This document shows, in pieces, positions 11,498 through 23,010 of a DNA stretch of 64,000 nucleotides. How positions within the stretch are numbered: the stretch's first letter is position 1; each line of letters starts with the position of its first letter. Source of the DNA: Aedes albopictus (lineage: Eukaryota; Arthropoda; Insecta; Diptera; Culicidae); NCBI RefSeq assembly GCF_035046485.1, contig NC_085137.1, positions 40,045,155-40,109,154 of the forward strand. Reading direction: 5' to 3'. The notes beneath the pieces are model-generated. The model did not search any database. It was given only the letters and a program-made list of their open reading frames with translations, and was not told the DNA's origin. The position numbers and the translations under genes are program-made.

Positions 11498-14150
11498 GAA
11501 TCCACCTAGAAGTTTTGCTGGGATTTCTCAGGCAATTCCTACTGGGAACCCTCCACGAATCCTTGGAGGACTCCCAAGAGCAATTGCTGGAGAAATCCCA
11601 GCTGAAAATGCTTGAGTAATCCCAGCAAGAATTTCTGGAGAAATCCTAGTAGAAATAGCTTCTGGTACTCTAAGAAAAAATCGTAAAGGAATATTGGAGA
11701 AAACTCTGGAGGAGTCGCCAGAAGACATTATAAAGGAATTATTGGAGAAATTTCTGCAGGAATCCTTGGAAGAATCACAGGAATGATATGCATAGGAATC
11801 CTGGGAGAAATCTCTGAAGCAATTCCAGCAATATTTTTTAGAGGAATCCCATCAGATATTTGTGGAGGAATTCTAAGAGGGTTTCTCCAAAGATTTCTCA
11901 AGGAGAAAATCAAATGGGTAATTGGTACAAACGGCTAATCTCGTCATTTGTTTAGAAAATTCAATGATTTATAGTTGTTGTACAGATAGATTTGAGGTTA
12001 GGGAATCACCACTGCTCATGAGATTCTCTGAAAATTCCTACTGGGATCGGGGAGAAATGCCGTCAAAAATTCCTCCACAAATTTTCCCTGGGATTCCTTG
12101 GATTCCTGGGATTCTTGGGAGTCGACTTAGAATTCCTCCTGTGTTACATCCACGGATTTCTCCAAGATTTTTTTTTTATAAATTCCTTTAGGTTTTTTTG
12201 AAAACACTTCTAATGATTTCCCCAAGGATGCCTTTCAGATCCAAGGATACTTTCGGAAATCCGCCAGGAATGCCTGCTGGGATGCCTCCAGAAATTCTTC
12301 TTCAGACACATCAAGAAATTTCTCTTTGGATTCTTCTCCAGAAATTTCAAAGGATTCCTCTTGGGATGCCTCTAGAATTTCTGCAATGATTCTTCCAAGA
12401 ATGTCTGGTATAACCACTAGAAACCCTTGCTGGGATTCAACCAGCGATTTCTGCTGTAATTTATTCATGGATTTCTTCAGAAATTTGGTATTCCTACTGG
12501 GAATCTTCTTGAGATTGTTTTAGGATTTTCTGCTGGGATTTGTCCAGGAATGCTACTGGGATTCCTCTAGACATTTGTGGTAGGAATTCTCCAGGAATTT
12601 TTCTTGGTTTCCCATGCAAAACCTGCAGAAAATTCTACAGGAATCCCTGATGGACTCTTAAGGGCAATAATTGGAGATATTACTGTTGAAAATGCTTGAG
12701 AAAACAGAGCAAGGTTTTCCGAAGAAATTCTAGTAGGAATTCCTAGAGAAATTCTTGAAGAAATCTCTAAAGGAATCGTATCAGGATTTTTTGGAAGAAC
12801 TTCAAAATGACACCCTTGAGGAATTCCAGGAGAAAATCCTGGAGAAATCCTAGGAGGTTTTTTTTTGTAGGAATTCCAAGAGAAATTGCCGGTGAAATCT
12901 TTTGAGATATGCTCTTGGAATATCCCTAGGAATGCCTGATAGATTCCTGCTAGAAAGTTCTGCAGATTGCGCTAAGGAATCTCCAGAGATTGCTCCGTTG
13001 AGCCTTTAGAGAATTCTGCAAGTATTCCTCTTGTAACATCTCCAGAAATTATTCCTGGAATTCTTTCAGGAACTCCTACCAGGGTTTCTCCAAGCACTTT
13101 TGCTGCGATTTCTAGAGTATTTCCAGATGTTATTTCTGCAGTTATTGCTCTTGGGAGTCCGCCAGGAATTTTGCTTGAGAAATTCATCCTAGACTTCTTG
13201 GAGGATTCCCATCACGGGAATTTCTTGGAGAAATCCCCGCAGCAGCTTTCCAAGAACAATTTCAACATAAATTCTCAAAGGGTGAAGAATATTTCCAGTA
13301 AAAATTCGAAGAGGAATTTCCTAAATTTCCTAGAAATATCCATGTAGGTATTCTGAACAAATCACTGAGAAAAAAATCTTTGGGTAAATTTCTGGAGGAA
13401 TAGAAAGAGAAGATTCAGCAGGGATTACTGGATGAATCTCATCAAGAATAATTGGAGGCTTCCCAGCAATAATTTCTACAGGTAATCTTGATTGAGGAAT
13501 TCTTGATAAATTCCATGAGGAATTCTTGGAGGAGTCCATGGTAAAATCTCTGGAGGAACCACTTGAGAAATTTCTGGAGAAAACCCAGCAAGGGGAGATT
13601 TCCAGAGAAATTTGTGGTAGAATCTTTTGATAAAGTCCTGTAGAAATCACAGAAGAAACTTCTGCAGGAATTCTAATGGCCATTCCTAGAGCATATTTAG
13701 AAGGAATTCTTGACGGAATTCTAGTAGACATCCGCGGAGAAATTCCAAGTTGGAACTCTTGAGGCTGGAGGCATCCATTCAGAAATCTTCAGAGAAATTC
13801 TCTTGAGATTCCTCTACAAAAGCCTGATGGGATTTCTTTAGACATTCTTGCTGAGATTGTACCAGAAGTTTCCCCAAGGATTCCTTCAGAAATTGGGGGA
13901 TTCTCAGTAAGAATTGCATGAGGAATCTCAGCAAAAATTACCGAAGGAATCTCAAGTCGGTTTCGAGCTGGAAGTACTGGATAGCTTTAAGAAACATTTC
14001 TGAAGGAATCCTTGGATTTTTACAGTAGAAAATTTTGAAGAAACATCTGGATGAATCACAACAGAAATTTTAGTTTAAATCTCAGCTGCAACTGCATAAG
14101 GAATTCCAACAATAATTTCTGCAGGAATCCTTGGTTACGTCCAGGAAGTT
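11498..14150. repeat. Degenerate 12-bp minisatellite block
   Basis: Mostly GGAGGAATT-polarity units, with a stretch of opposite CCTCCAGAAATTC polarity around 12190-12640. No gene is supported; long frames are low-complexity. The last part (from about 13985) is shared with 26130-26360. Confidence 0.75.
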
Positions 14151-14215
14151 CTACCTTCATCTTCAATGTGGAGTTGATGATTTTGGCAAGTATACAGGCT
14201 GACTAGCAAGACCTT
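13985..14215 (+). repeat. Duplicated block, copy 1
   Basis: Shares long near-identical stretches, including CAGTAGAAAATTTTGAAGAA, AATCTCAGCTGCAAC and AGACCTTGCCAAGG, with 26130-26360. It is therefore part of a larger dispersed unit, not just minisatellite. Confidence 0.7.
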
Positions 14216-14245
14216 GCCAAGGTTATGTCCTTTTTAATCGTTATC

Positions 14246-14392
14246 AATGAGATTTTTAACCCGGGGTTATAGATCATCTCGGGAACCACGCTTTACATAC
14301 GTCGCAGGAAGAACTCACATTTTATGAGTTTGTCAGGAGTGGGATTCGATAGCCGGTCGTCAGTGCTTCAACCATCACACCAGGTCCACTCC
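14246..14392 (-). mobile_element. Diverged tRNA-derived SINE fragment
   Basis: On the minus strand it has a head GGACCTGGTGTGATGGTT, a B-box-like ATCGAATCCCACTCC, and a body matching the SINE at 59101-59254 (which includes CTCACAAA and GAAGTAAA). It resembles the tRNA-related SINEs of Aedes (Feilai type); the family name is not certain. Confidence 0.65.
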
Positions 14393-14582
14393 ACAAGGTA
14401 ACGTCTAAATTTAGTATGAACACTAAATATTTTGGACAGTTTAGTAGATAAGGACTGTTCATTAAAGAAAGTGGACACCTTTTTTTCAATAGAAAATATT
14501 TATCTTCGAACAAATTCATAAATTTATTTTTTATATACGACAACCAACAACCATGTGGCCGAATTCACGTGAGTTTGAACAT

Positions 14583-15180
14583 TCACTTCGCATTTTTGAA
14601 GAACGCTCGGACTTTCCTCTTTATACCTCCCATTAGATTCTGCACAACTTTCTCCGTAACCTTTCGTTGTGCCGCAGACCAAATTTTCTTGAAGCAATCA
14701 ACAGAGGTTGCTTCTCTTCCATTTTTCTTGAGATGCCGCTTAATTATTGTCCAGTATCTTTTTACAGGACGCAGTTCAAGGAAGTTAGGTGGATTTTGCT
14801 TTTTTTTTCGACAAAATCGGCTTTTTCTGTCTTGAGCATCTCTAGTGTAGAAGAAACGTAATGAGCGGATGCCAGATCCGGCCAAAACAATGGAGGATCC
14901 GTATGTTTTCGATAGATGGGTAGAAGTCGTTTTTTGATGCATTACTTTATGTTATTTTCACCGTTGATTGTTCCTGTTGCGAAATACGAAGAACTGTTTA
15001 AACCGCATGAACAATTGGCTTGCCATACCTAAAACTTTTTCCCAAATTTTTCGGTTCTGATGTGCCCTACATCATCCAGCACATCTGTTCCCTGCTCAGC
15101 GTTGAAAAATTGGTGTACCGGAAGTGTACTAGTATGCCAATTCTCGAAACGACAACTTTTTGGAACACCGATTGTGCAGA
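14583..15180 (-). pseudogene. Tc1/mariner transposase remnant (DDE superfamily)
   Basis: Minus-strand homology is spread over several frames. It includes VWQANCSCG and FATGTINGENNIK, then after an in-frame stop KKRLLPIYR and FWPDLASAHY (second catalytic Asp), then after a frameshift at an A-run NPPNFLELRPVKRYWTIIKR. In this family the last motif normally carries the catalytic Glu; here it reads RPVK, a Glu-to-Lys change. At least two in-frame stops, one frameshift and this substitution make it inactive. The N-terminal DNA-binding part is absent. Confidence 0.75.
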
Positions 15181-15299
15181 ATTTATCTACTAGTCGCTAA
15201 GCTAATCCAACCAATCGCTCAAAATTTCTCACTTTTTTCCGTTTTCTTTGAATGTGTTGCCAAAGTGCATTGGCGTATCTAGGATTTTTTCCTAGGGGG

Positions 15300-17340
15300 T
15301 GCCTGGGGTGTGCCAGTTTCAGTGGCTTCCAGGTTGTTTTGCTTTATATTTGTAAAAAGAAATACCGATCCACCTTCAACTTCTTTGTACAATGATATAC
15401 TGCGTCGCGGGACAAATTAGCACGAAAATTTAAACGCGCTTTATTTTAAAGACCAGTTTTTTTTAAATCCGAACCGTTGTACTGAATAAACACTTTCCCC
15501 GTCATGTCAGGTTTGAGAACTTGATAAAATTATACGTAATCATACATGGAATTTGTATTTTCAGTTTGAACTTTACAATCATCACAACCCCTTTGTTTTG
15601 TGGATTGAATACATTGATTAGGAATACATTTTCAGAGCAATGTGTGTTTTCGGCAAAACATTGTTTCGGTAATTCCTCAGGGAATATTCCCGGGAAATTT
15701 ATTTGAAAATTGTTGTGCAATTTATTTTAATTAGGACTTCTTTTAAAAATCTCTGGCAAATTTCTTCGACAATTTCTTTAAGAATTTATTTGCTAATAGG
15801 TCTGGAATTTGATACTAAACACTTTTTACGCATTTTTTAAAAAAATCATCGGAAATTACTTTTTAAATTTCTTTGGAAACTCCACTAGGAGTTTATTTGG
15901 CTTTTTTTATTCCAATGGCAAATCTTTTGAAATGTTTTGTCGGGAGTACCCACGCCAATTTTTTAGTAGTCTTTCAAGCGATGTTTTGTTAATGTCAACA
16001 ATTCTATTGATATTTGCTTTTTAAAATTCTCCACATACATTTCTGGCAATTCCTTTGGGAATCCTTTTAGTGAAGCCTTTGGTAATTCATTCGACATTGG
16101 CTCTGGGAACTTCATTTCAATTTTTTTTGGAAATGTCTTCGGCAAATCATTCTACTTTTTTTTCTCGATTTTCATCGATTTTTTGGACTTCCATTATCTA
16201 TGCTATTAAGTGTAGAATTAGCATTTAAGTTAAAATACACGTTAATACAAAAAAAAATCTATGCTATTAGGTATGTATTCACCTTCTAGATTTCTTCAGT
16301 AATTATGTAAGGAATTCCTGCAGCTGATGATTTTGGAACACCTTCGGTATTTCCGGTGTTACTTGCATTGAACATTTATTTGGGAATTGGAAACTTCTAT
16401 TATTACTTTAAGAACTTCTTCGGTAATTCCTTTAGAAATTAATTCGGCAATTTTCAAGAGTTTTCCTTCGGGAATTTCTTTAAAAAAACTCTGGTGGTTC
16501 TTTAAAAAATCTGTTACTGCAGTTACTTATGGAATTCTTTCTAGTTTTTTTTCAGAAATTCCTTTGATGATTTCGGAAAATTCTTTTTTTTTGAAATTTT
16601 TTTTATGAACGTTTGTGGAAATTTTTATAGAATATATTTTGGATTCGGCCAATTTATTTAAAAAGCCTTACTATTTTCATCAGGAATTCCTCTGGTAGTT
16701 CTTATATGAATTCTCTTGGCAACTACTTTGAAAGCTCTAAAATAATTTTGATGGAATTTTTTCCGGCAATTTCTTTATATTTTTTTTTCAGGAAATTTTT
16801 CGTAAATTTCATAGGATTTTCTTTAAGCAAGTCCATTTGAGGATTTCTGAATTTCCAGTTCAGCAATTTTCGGAAGCAACAATAAAATCATAAAGAATTA
16901 CAAAAGTAATCACAATAAAATTGCCTGAGAAATTTTCAAAATAACTGAGAAATAACAAAAGAAATTGTTAAAATAATTACGGAGGAATAGCCATTGAAAT
17001 ATGAAAAAAAAAATCAAACAAATTGTTGATTACATCCCCAAGAAACGTAACTAGCTGAATATCAGTTTCTTAAACTATAGTTTTCTTAAGAATGGTTTAT
17101 CCCTCTCCTAAAAAGCTAAAATGTTTGTTGGGTTCCAATGAAACTACCGTAGAAATTAAAAAAAAACAACCATGCCTAAGGAACCTTCAAAGAAATGGCC
17201 ATACTGCGGTTTAGCAAATACGGAGCTGTGTGTTCTCGAATCCCACCAGAACGCGATTTTATTCCACAAATTCATCTCTCATTTAGTCAATTAGCAACAT
17301 TCTGTGCCTTCTTATTAATTACAAATTTTTCTCGTACATT
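15300..17340. other. T-rich degenerate repeat and spacer inside the hAT-type element
   Basis: Contains loosely repeated TTTGGGAATTCCTTTGG-like words, a more diverged relative of the minisatellite (about 15660-16860), and an AT-rich stretch. No gene is supported. Confidence 0.5.
17033..17140 (+). repeat. Short interspersed MITE-like repeat, copy 1
   Basis: Shares AGTTTCTTAA..., CTTAAGA.TGGTTT and AAATGTTTGTTGGGTT with 48399-48494. It begins CCCAAG and ends TTGGG. Confidence 0.65.
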
Positions 17341-19430
17341 CCTATGAGATTTCACTAGAGATTTCTCTAGTAATACCTTTTAGGATATTTCCAGAAATTC
17401 CAACTATTCTCGAAATTCGTTCAGGGATTTCTCTAGATTTCTAGTGGGATTCCTTCAGCTAGAGTTCCTTGAAGAAGGCCAAGAGGAGTTCCAGGTGTAA
17501 TACCATGATTAATTTCCAGAGTAATCCATGAATTCCTGGATGAGTCTTTAGAAAAATCGCTGGAAGAATCAAAGGCATTTATGGAAGTATCCTAGGAAAA
17601 CTGCCTAGAAGAATCCCGGTAAGAATTCCAGGACAAATCTCTAGAGGGATTCCTGCAGGTATCACCGCAAAAAAAATTCTTGAGGAGACCTAGGAGGCAT
17701 TCCTGAAACATTAGAAGCAGCAGAAATCGCTTATGGAATCCTAGGAGGAGTTCCTGGATGAAAGTTAAGAGGAGTTCCCGGAGAAGTCCAACAAGAAATA
17801 TTTGGAGAAATCCCAGATTTTTTTTTAGTATTTCCAGGAGGACTCACCGGAGGTACTTCTGCAAGACTCCTAGGAGATCCCAGCAAGTTTTTGAAGGAAT
17901 CCTTGGAGACATTATTAGAAGAATTTCTAGAGGTGTTACAGTAAGAATGACTGGAGGAGTCCTAGGAGGAATTGCTGGAAGAACCACATCAGGAATAGCT
18001 TGAGAAATCCAGTTGAAATTCCTGGATGAAGGCCAAGAGGAGTTCCTGTAGGAATCCCATGGGGAATTTATGAGAGAATCCGTGGACAAAATATCATGGA
18101 TAAAAATTCCTAGGGAATCACCGGAGAGTTTCTGAAGAAACCACAGGAAAAATCTCAGGAGGTATTCTTAGAAGGATTCCGGGATGTATCACTGATGAAA
18201 CCTCAGCTGAAATCCTAGAAGGAATTGCTGGAGAAAACTGTACAGGAATTTCTAGAGAAACCCCATTAGGAATGCCGGGGGAATCCATAGAAAAAATCCT
18301 TCGAATACCTAGAGAAGTCCCTGCAAGAACCGGTAGAGGTATTCTGGAAGAATCTATACAGAAGGCCCTGAAGGAATCGCAGGAAGATTTTCTGAAAGAA
18401 TCTCAGGAAAAATTCCAGCCATAATGCTAGGATAAATTCGAATAAAGAATTTCTGGAGGAATTACTGGAAGAATCACAGGAGGAGTTGCTTGAGGTATTC
18501 TTGGAGAAAGGCCAAAAAGAGTTTCTGCAGGAATTCTATGAGGATTTTCTGGCGGCATATTTGGATAAAATCTCTGGATGAATTCCTGGGTTAGTCCTTG
18601 GAGAAATCCCTGGTGGAGCAACCAAAGGAATTTCTGCATAAAAAAAACAGGAAGATTGCCTTGAAAGATCTCAGCAAAAAAGCCAGGTGAAAGCTCTAGA
18701 AGAAGCCGTAGCATAATTTCTGAAGTACCACAGATAGAATTTCTGGAGGTAGGATAGCTGGAAGAACTGCATGAATTTCTTGAGCAGTCACAGCTGGAGG
18801 AATTCCTAGAATTCTGGGAGCTACCATAGAAGTAATTTCTAGAGAAATCCTAGAATCATCAATGCCTGGGGTATCTTAAGAGAAGTTCCTCTAACAAATT
18901 CCTGGAGGAATACCTACAGTTCTTCTTGAAAGAATCGGTAGAAGTATAGGTACTGGAGGAATCCCTGATGGAATCGCAGGAGGAATTTCTGGAGGAGTCT
19001 CAGGAAGATTTCCCGAAAGTAAGTATGCTAAGAGAAATCCCTAGAAGTATTTCTGAAGGAGTCCTAATGGGAATTGCTTGAAGAATACCAGCTTAAATTC
19101 ATGAAAGAAGGTCAATAGAAGTTCTTGGGGAAATCCCCTGTGGAATTTCTGGAAGAACCTCTGTAGAAAGTCCTGGATATGTCCTTGAAGAAATGTATGG
19201 AAGAATCAATGAAGGGATTTTATATAAAAATCTCAGGGAAATCTTCCGGAAGAACTTTCCTAGTAGAATTCCAGAAGGTATCACAGTGAGAATTTTTAGA
19301 GAAGAAGAGAAATCGCTAGAAGAATCACAGCAGCAGTTGCTTGAGAAATCCAAGCCACAATTCCCGGATGAAGGCCAATATAAGCGCCTGGAGGAATTCC
19401 ATGAGAAATTTCTGGAAAAATCTCTGAATT
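17340..19430. repeat. Degenerate 12-bp minisatellite block
   Basis: GGAGGAATT-polarity units predominate after about 17480. Apparent frames of 60-95 codons are low-complexity and unsupported. Confidence 0.75.
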
Positions 19431-19435
19431 AAATC

Positions 19436-19692
19436 TGTTGGGGAGGATTTTCACTTTCGGCACAACAAACCAACCATCGAGAGCAGCTTCCATGATAGCA
19501 GCTTCAATGCTGAAATATTGTATATTTTATTTAAATTCATTTTTGCTTATAACTATAATTAATTAACATACAGTTTGGTATGTGCACTGTGAACTGTCTA
19601 CCTCCTCGTCCAACACAAAACCTTTCACTACTGTTTCAGAATAGATACACCAGTGTTGCCAGTTTCACAATCATTACAATATCACCACAACA
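19436..19692 (-). repeat. 3' LTR of the compact retrotransposon
   Basis: 257 bp, TG...CA, identical by eye to 20575-20831. Confidence 0.88.
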
Positions 19693-19783
19693 TACCCCCG
19701 CCCGTGAAACTGGTAACGAGGTCGAATAATCTTGTTTGTCCTATTCCCGTGGAATGACCTGCATTGCTAGAAACCACAGCTAT

Positions 19784-19925
19784 GGGCCTTTTCATTTGAC
19801 GTCTTAAATCAGCTGATTTTTCGGGCGTTTGACAGTTCTTCTATGAAGATGACACTTTCTTGTTAGCATCTGTTGTTCAAGCTTTGTAAACAAATGCATG
19901 CACGGAACTGTCACATGAAAAGGCC
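19784..19925. mobile_element. Small MITE inside the compact LTR element
   Basis: The ends GGGCCTTTTCAT and (reverse complement) GGCCTTTTCATG are inverted repeats flanked by TAT on both sides. The interior word AAATCAGCTGATTTTT links it to the MITE at 29316-29711. Confidence 0.65.
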
Positions 19926-19927
19926 TA

Positions 19928-20530
19928 TTAGCCATTGTGCATTGTTGCGATGTGTGAATCATTCAAACGGATGCCACCACCGGGATCGAAGACTACAATC
20001 ACCTCTGCTGTTGTTAACGTTTTTGTATCTGGAATTTCATTTGTGCTACTTATCTCGAATTGACCATGGTTCGGTTCGTTTTCCAAAGGGGCATCTTTGT
20101 CAAAGTGTAGATTTTTATTATCGCTGCTTGGTGCATGTGATGATGCGGCAAGTTGGGCCGCTTTCGATGGCATTGTTTGGGAGCCTGTTTGTTGCACAGA
20201 TACGTAGATTGAATCCGTTCGAGGTGCTGATGACTGTCGGTGATACGGACCTATTCTGCTGTGTTGGGCAGTATTGCAGGCGATTTTTGGTGAAGAATTA
20301 ACTGAATTGTTTTCACGAACATCTTCACCATAATGTTGCCTTTTTACCGCTTCCCTTCTAGCATGAAAGTCCAACCGAATTTTTTGCGCAGCTTCTTCAT
20401 ATGCCCGCTCAATTTCAGCTAACTCACGTTCATATTCCGCTTCTATACGGCGCTCTTCTTCGTCGTAGTATTGCCGCCACGTTTTGCTCTGTTCCTCCAG
20501 TTGTTGGAGGCTTTGCATTGTTTTCTCCAT
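19928..20530 (-). CDS. Gag-like coiled-coil protein of the compact LTR element (200 aa)
   Basis: An intact frame starts at ATG 20530, 44 bases inside the 5' LTR edge, and runs to TAA at 19928-19930. Residues 1-70 or so are strongly charged and predicted coiled coil (EEERRIEAEYERELAEIERA). The remainder is Ser/Gln-rich without zinc knuckles. This fits the N-terminal part of an LTR-element Gag, but I cannot match it to a named family. The stop codon would exist without the adjacent MITE, so the frame is complete rather than truncated by it. Confidence 0.65.
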   Translation of the reverse strand: MEKTMQSLQQLEEQSKTWRQYYDEEERRIEAEYERELAEIERAYEEAAQKIRLDFHARREAVKRQHYGEDVRENNSVNSSPKIACNTAQHSRIGPYHRQSSAPRTDSIYVSVQQTGSQTMPSKAAQLAASSHAPSSDNKNLHFDKDAPLENEPNHGQFEISSTNEIPDTKTLTTAEVIVVFDPGGGIRLNDSHIATMHNG

Positions 20531-20574
20531 GGCGCCTTTGCAATAGGTTGTTGAGCTACAAATTCATTGAAGTT

Positions 20575-20831
20575 TGTTGGGGAGGATTTTCACTTTCGGC
20601 ACAACAAACCAACCATCGAGAGCAGCTTCCATGATAGCAGCTTCAATGCTGAAATATTGTATATTTTATTTAAATTCATTTTTGCTTATAACTATAATTA
20701 ATTAACATACAGTTTGGTATGTGCACTGTGAACTGTCTACCTCCTCGTCCAACACAAAACCTTTCACTACTGTTTCAGAATAGATACACCAGTGTTGCCA
20801 GTTTCACAATCATTACAATATCACCACAACA
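20575..20831 (-). repeat. 5' LTR of the compact retrotransposon
   Basis: 257 bp. Identity with the 3' LTR implies recent insertion. Confidence 0.88.
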
Positions 20832-20836
20832 AAATC

Positions 20837-21190
20837 TCTGAAGGAATTCCTGGAATAATCACCGGAGGAGCTTCTGAAAAGATGCCAGGAAGATTGTTTG
20901 TATAATTCTACCAGAAATTCTTGAAGAAAGCCTAATAGAAATTTTTAGAGGAATCCTTAGAAGAATTCCGAGAAAAATCATAGTAAAAATTTCCAGAGAA
21001 ATCCTAGCAGAATTTACTGGATCAATCTCTGCAGAAATTTCTAGTATGTACAACCCCATCAGGACTGCCTGGAGTATCCTAAGGGAAGTTTATTGAAGAA
21101 ATATCGGGAGGAATCCATAAAGAAAGACTAAAGAAATCACTGTACGAATAGATAGAGGTATTTCTGGAGGAATCTGGGGAGAAGTCTGTT
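20837..21190. repeat. Degenerate minisatellite, continuation
   Basis: Same composition as 17340-19430. The LTR element is inserted between the two parts. Confidence 0.65.
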
Positions 21191-21682
21191 GATTGTTCTT
21201 ACCAATATCCAAAACGCCAAAACGTACAACAGTTATATAAGTTATTCCGAGTGTGCTTAAGTTTTGTTGAAATGTGCCATTAATAAATATTGGGATTATT
21301 GTGTAAAATTTTAAATCTTTGGTGACTGTGAAGGAAAAATTCTAGGGGGTGCCAAATTTGTTCTAGGGGGTGCCAGGCACCCCTGGAACCCCCCCTAGCT
21401 ACGCCAATGCCGAAGTGAACAATGTTTTTACACACTGAGAAAAAATTCATAATTTTTTGTTTAGTTTTAACTCTAAACTATTGGTAAACAGATGTCCACT
21501 TTCTTTAATGAACAGTCCTTACGTAAGCAGGATGTTTACTCATAAGATAAAATGAAATTCTCTGAGTTTTCCAGGGTGTATTTTGAAAGTTACAAAAAAA
21601 AGTTAGCCCACATTTAATAAAATTTATGTAGGGGAACTTACAAGGGCTGAAAGTCTCGTTAATAAGGAAAATAATAAATCCT

Positions 21683-21845
21683 CTAACGTATTTTCGGCCA
21701 TTTTGTTCTCTTCGTCATGGTTTTATTTTTTTACCCTATTGAACTCAAAATTGGCCTCAAATCTTTCCCAACCAAGTTTTAGGCAATTCGGTCGACAAAA
21801 ACTCTCCATGGCGAAGAGAACAAACTTGCCGGTAATACCCTATGT
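21683..21845. mobile_element. MITE-like inverted-repeat fragment
   Basis: Left TTTTGTTCTCTTCGTCATGG is mirrored on the right as CCATGGCGAAGAGAACAAAC. Related pieces are at about 32460-32690 and 37370-37450. Confidence 0.55.
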
Positions 21846-23010
21846 CACACTTTTTTTCTGAAATTATACAGAAATATACTCAAAAATTAAGATTAAATTT
21901 GTAGAGAAAATGCACTAGATATATTATCCAAGAAATTTCCCCGAATCGCTTAATTCCTCTAAGACCATTTTTGTTTGCAAAAAAAAATGAAACAAACATT
22001 TTGATTTTTCTCAAATTACTTTTGGATAAGTTGCAATAAATTGCTTCAACATTTCCACTAAAATTTCTTTCAAAAGAAATGACTTGCAAACACATTAAAA
22101 ATCAGAAAAAAGCCATTCTAGAGTCCGATCCAAATTCCACAGATCATTGAGCGAATTCCGCCGCACTTTTTCATTGAAGAAAACAAAATTTTCTTGCTGG
22201 TGTGTAATGGCAGAAAATGTCTTCTGTTCGATTACCGTTAAATTATATGTAGTTCTGTGCTGGTGGCTTAGTAATGTTTTTCTTCGATTCCGCCTCGGAT
22301 TTCTACCACAATTCTTCTTTCAATTCTTTCGTAGTTTCTCACAGAATTCTTCCCACGAGTTTTTCCATGAATTTACCAAAGTTTTTTTTTCTGGCTTTAG
22401 CTTTCATAAGTTTGCACCTAGAAGATTTAACGTATTTGTTCCCATAAATAGTTCTTTCCGAGATTTGCTGTTTCGGCATTTCTGAGGTGTTCCTGGGATT
22501 TCTACCAGAGCTCCTCCCAGAATTTCTTCCAGAAGTTTTCCCGATATGCTTCTAGAGATTCTCGCTACATTACTCCCGAAGAACCTTGCAAAACTTATCC
22601 AAAGTTCGTTCAGGAATTTTGCATTTTGGTTTTACGAGATAGCTTCCCAACAGTTTTTCTAGGAATTGTTGTGAGATTTTTTCAAAAGTTCTTAATGGGA
22701 TTTCTTCCAGAGGATTGTCCAATATTTTTCTAGGATTTCGCTCGTGGAAAAACTCTTAGAGGTTTTCAGAGTTTCTGAATTTCCTTAATATTTCTTCCCG
22801 GTATTATTCCCAGAACTATTTTCCGAAACGCTACAGTATTTCTCAGGATTTCTCCCGATGTTTCTCACACAAAACAATGAAAAATCCCTGCAAGAACTCC
22901 GGGAGCAACTATATCCCAACACTAGATTCAAGAATCTCAGGAAAATTTCTGGTAGGAATTCCGGGAAGACCTCTGGGGATAATTCCAAGAAAATCAGTCA
23001 AAGTCCGGAA
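21846..23010. other. AT-rich spacer then diverged minisatellite; no gene
   Basis: 21850-22280 is AT-rich without features I recognise. From about 22280 TTCTTCCCAGAATTTC-like units resume. Confidence 0.5.

Larger units (their letters stand above)
19436..20831 (-). mobile_element. Compact non-autonomous LTR retrotransposon (1396 bp)
   Basis: Two 257-bp direct repeats (19436-19692 and 20575-20831), identical as far as I can read, start TGTTGGGG and end CCACAACA. A 5-bp duplication AAATC flanks the whole (19431-19435, 20832-20836). The internal 882 bp encode a single 200-aa protein on the minus strand. A purine tract GGGCGGGGGTA sits next to the 3' LTR. No protease, RT or integrase is present, so it must be mobilised in trans. 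The type (BEL/Pao or other) is unresolved, and I could not recognise a primer-binding site. Confidence 0.9.
15268..21409. mobile_element. hAT-type element (6142 bp) carrying minisatellite and nested elements
   Basis: The ends read CATTGGCGTATCTAGG and, reverse complemented, CATTGGCGTAGCTAGG, typical of one hAT terminal class. An 8-bp duplication flanks them with one mismatch (CCAAAGTG 15260-15267, CCGAAGTG 21410-21417). No transposase is seen inside. The interior holds T-rich sequence, minisatellite and the LTR element at 19436-20831. Confidence 0.72.
14451..21519 (-). mobile_element. Tc1/mariner-type transposon relic, opened by a nested hAT-type insertion
   Basis: Terminal inverted repeats begin AGGACTGTTCATTAAAGAAA and match for the first 27 bases at the two ends, 7 kb apart, each next to TA (14449-14450 and 21520-21521). 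Removing the nested 6.1-kb element and one of its duplications leaves about 0.92 kb, shorter than a full element, so it is also internally deleted. The transposase remnant is at 14583-15180. Confidence 0.8.

Noticed and set aside
19928..20530. Host gene captured in the LTR element
   Set aside because: The coiled-coil protein lies where Gag is expected and has no recognised host domain; capture is possible but unsupported.
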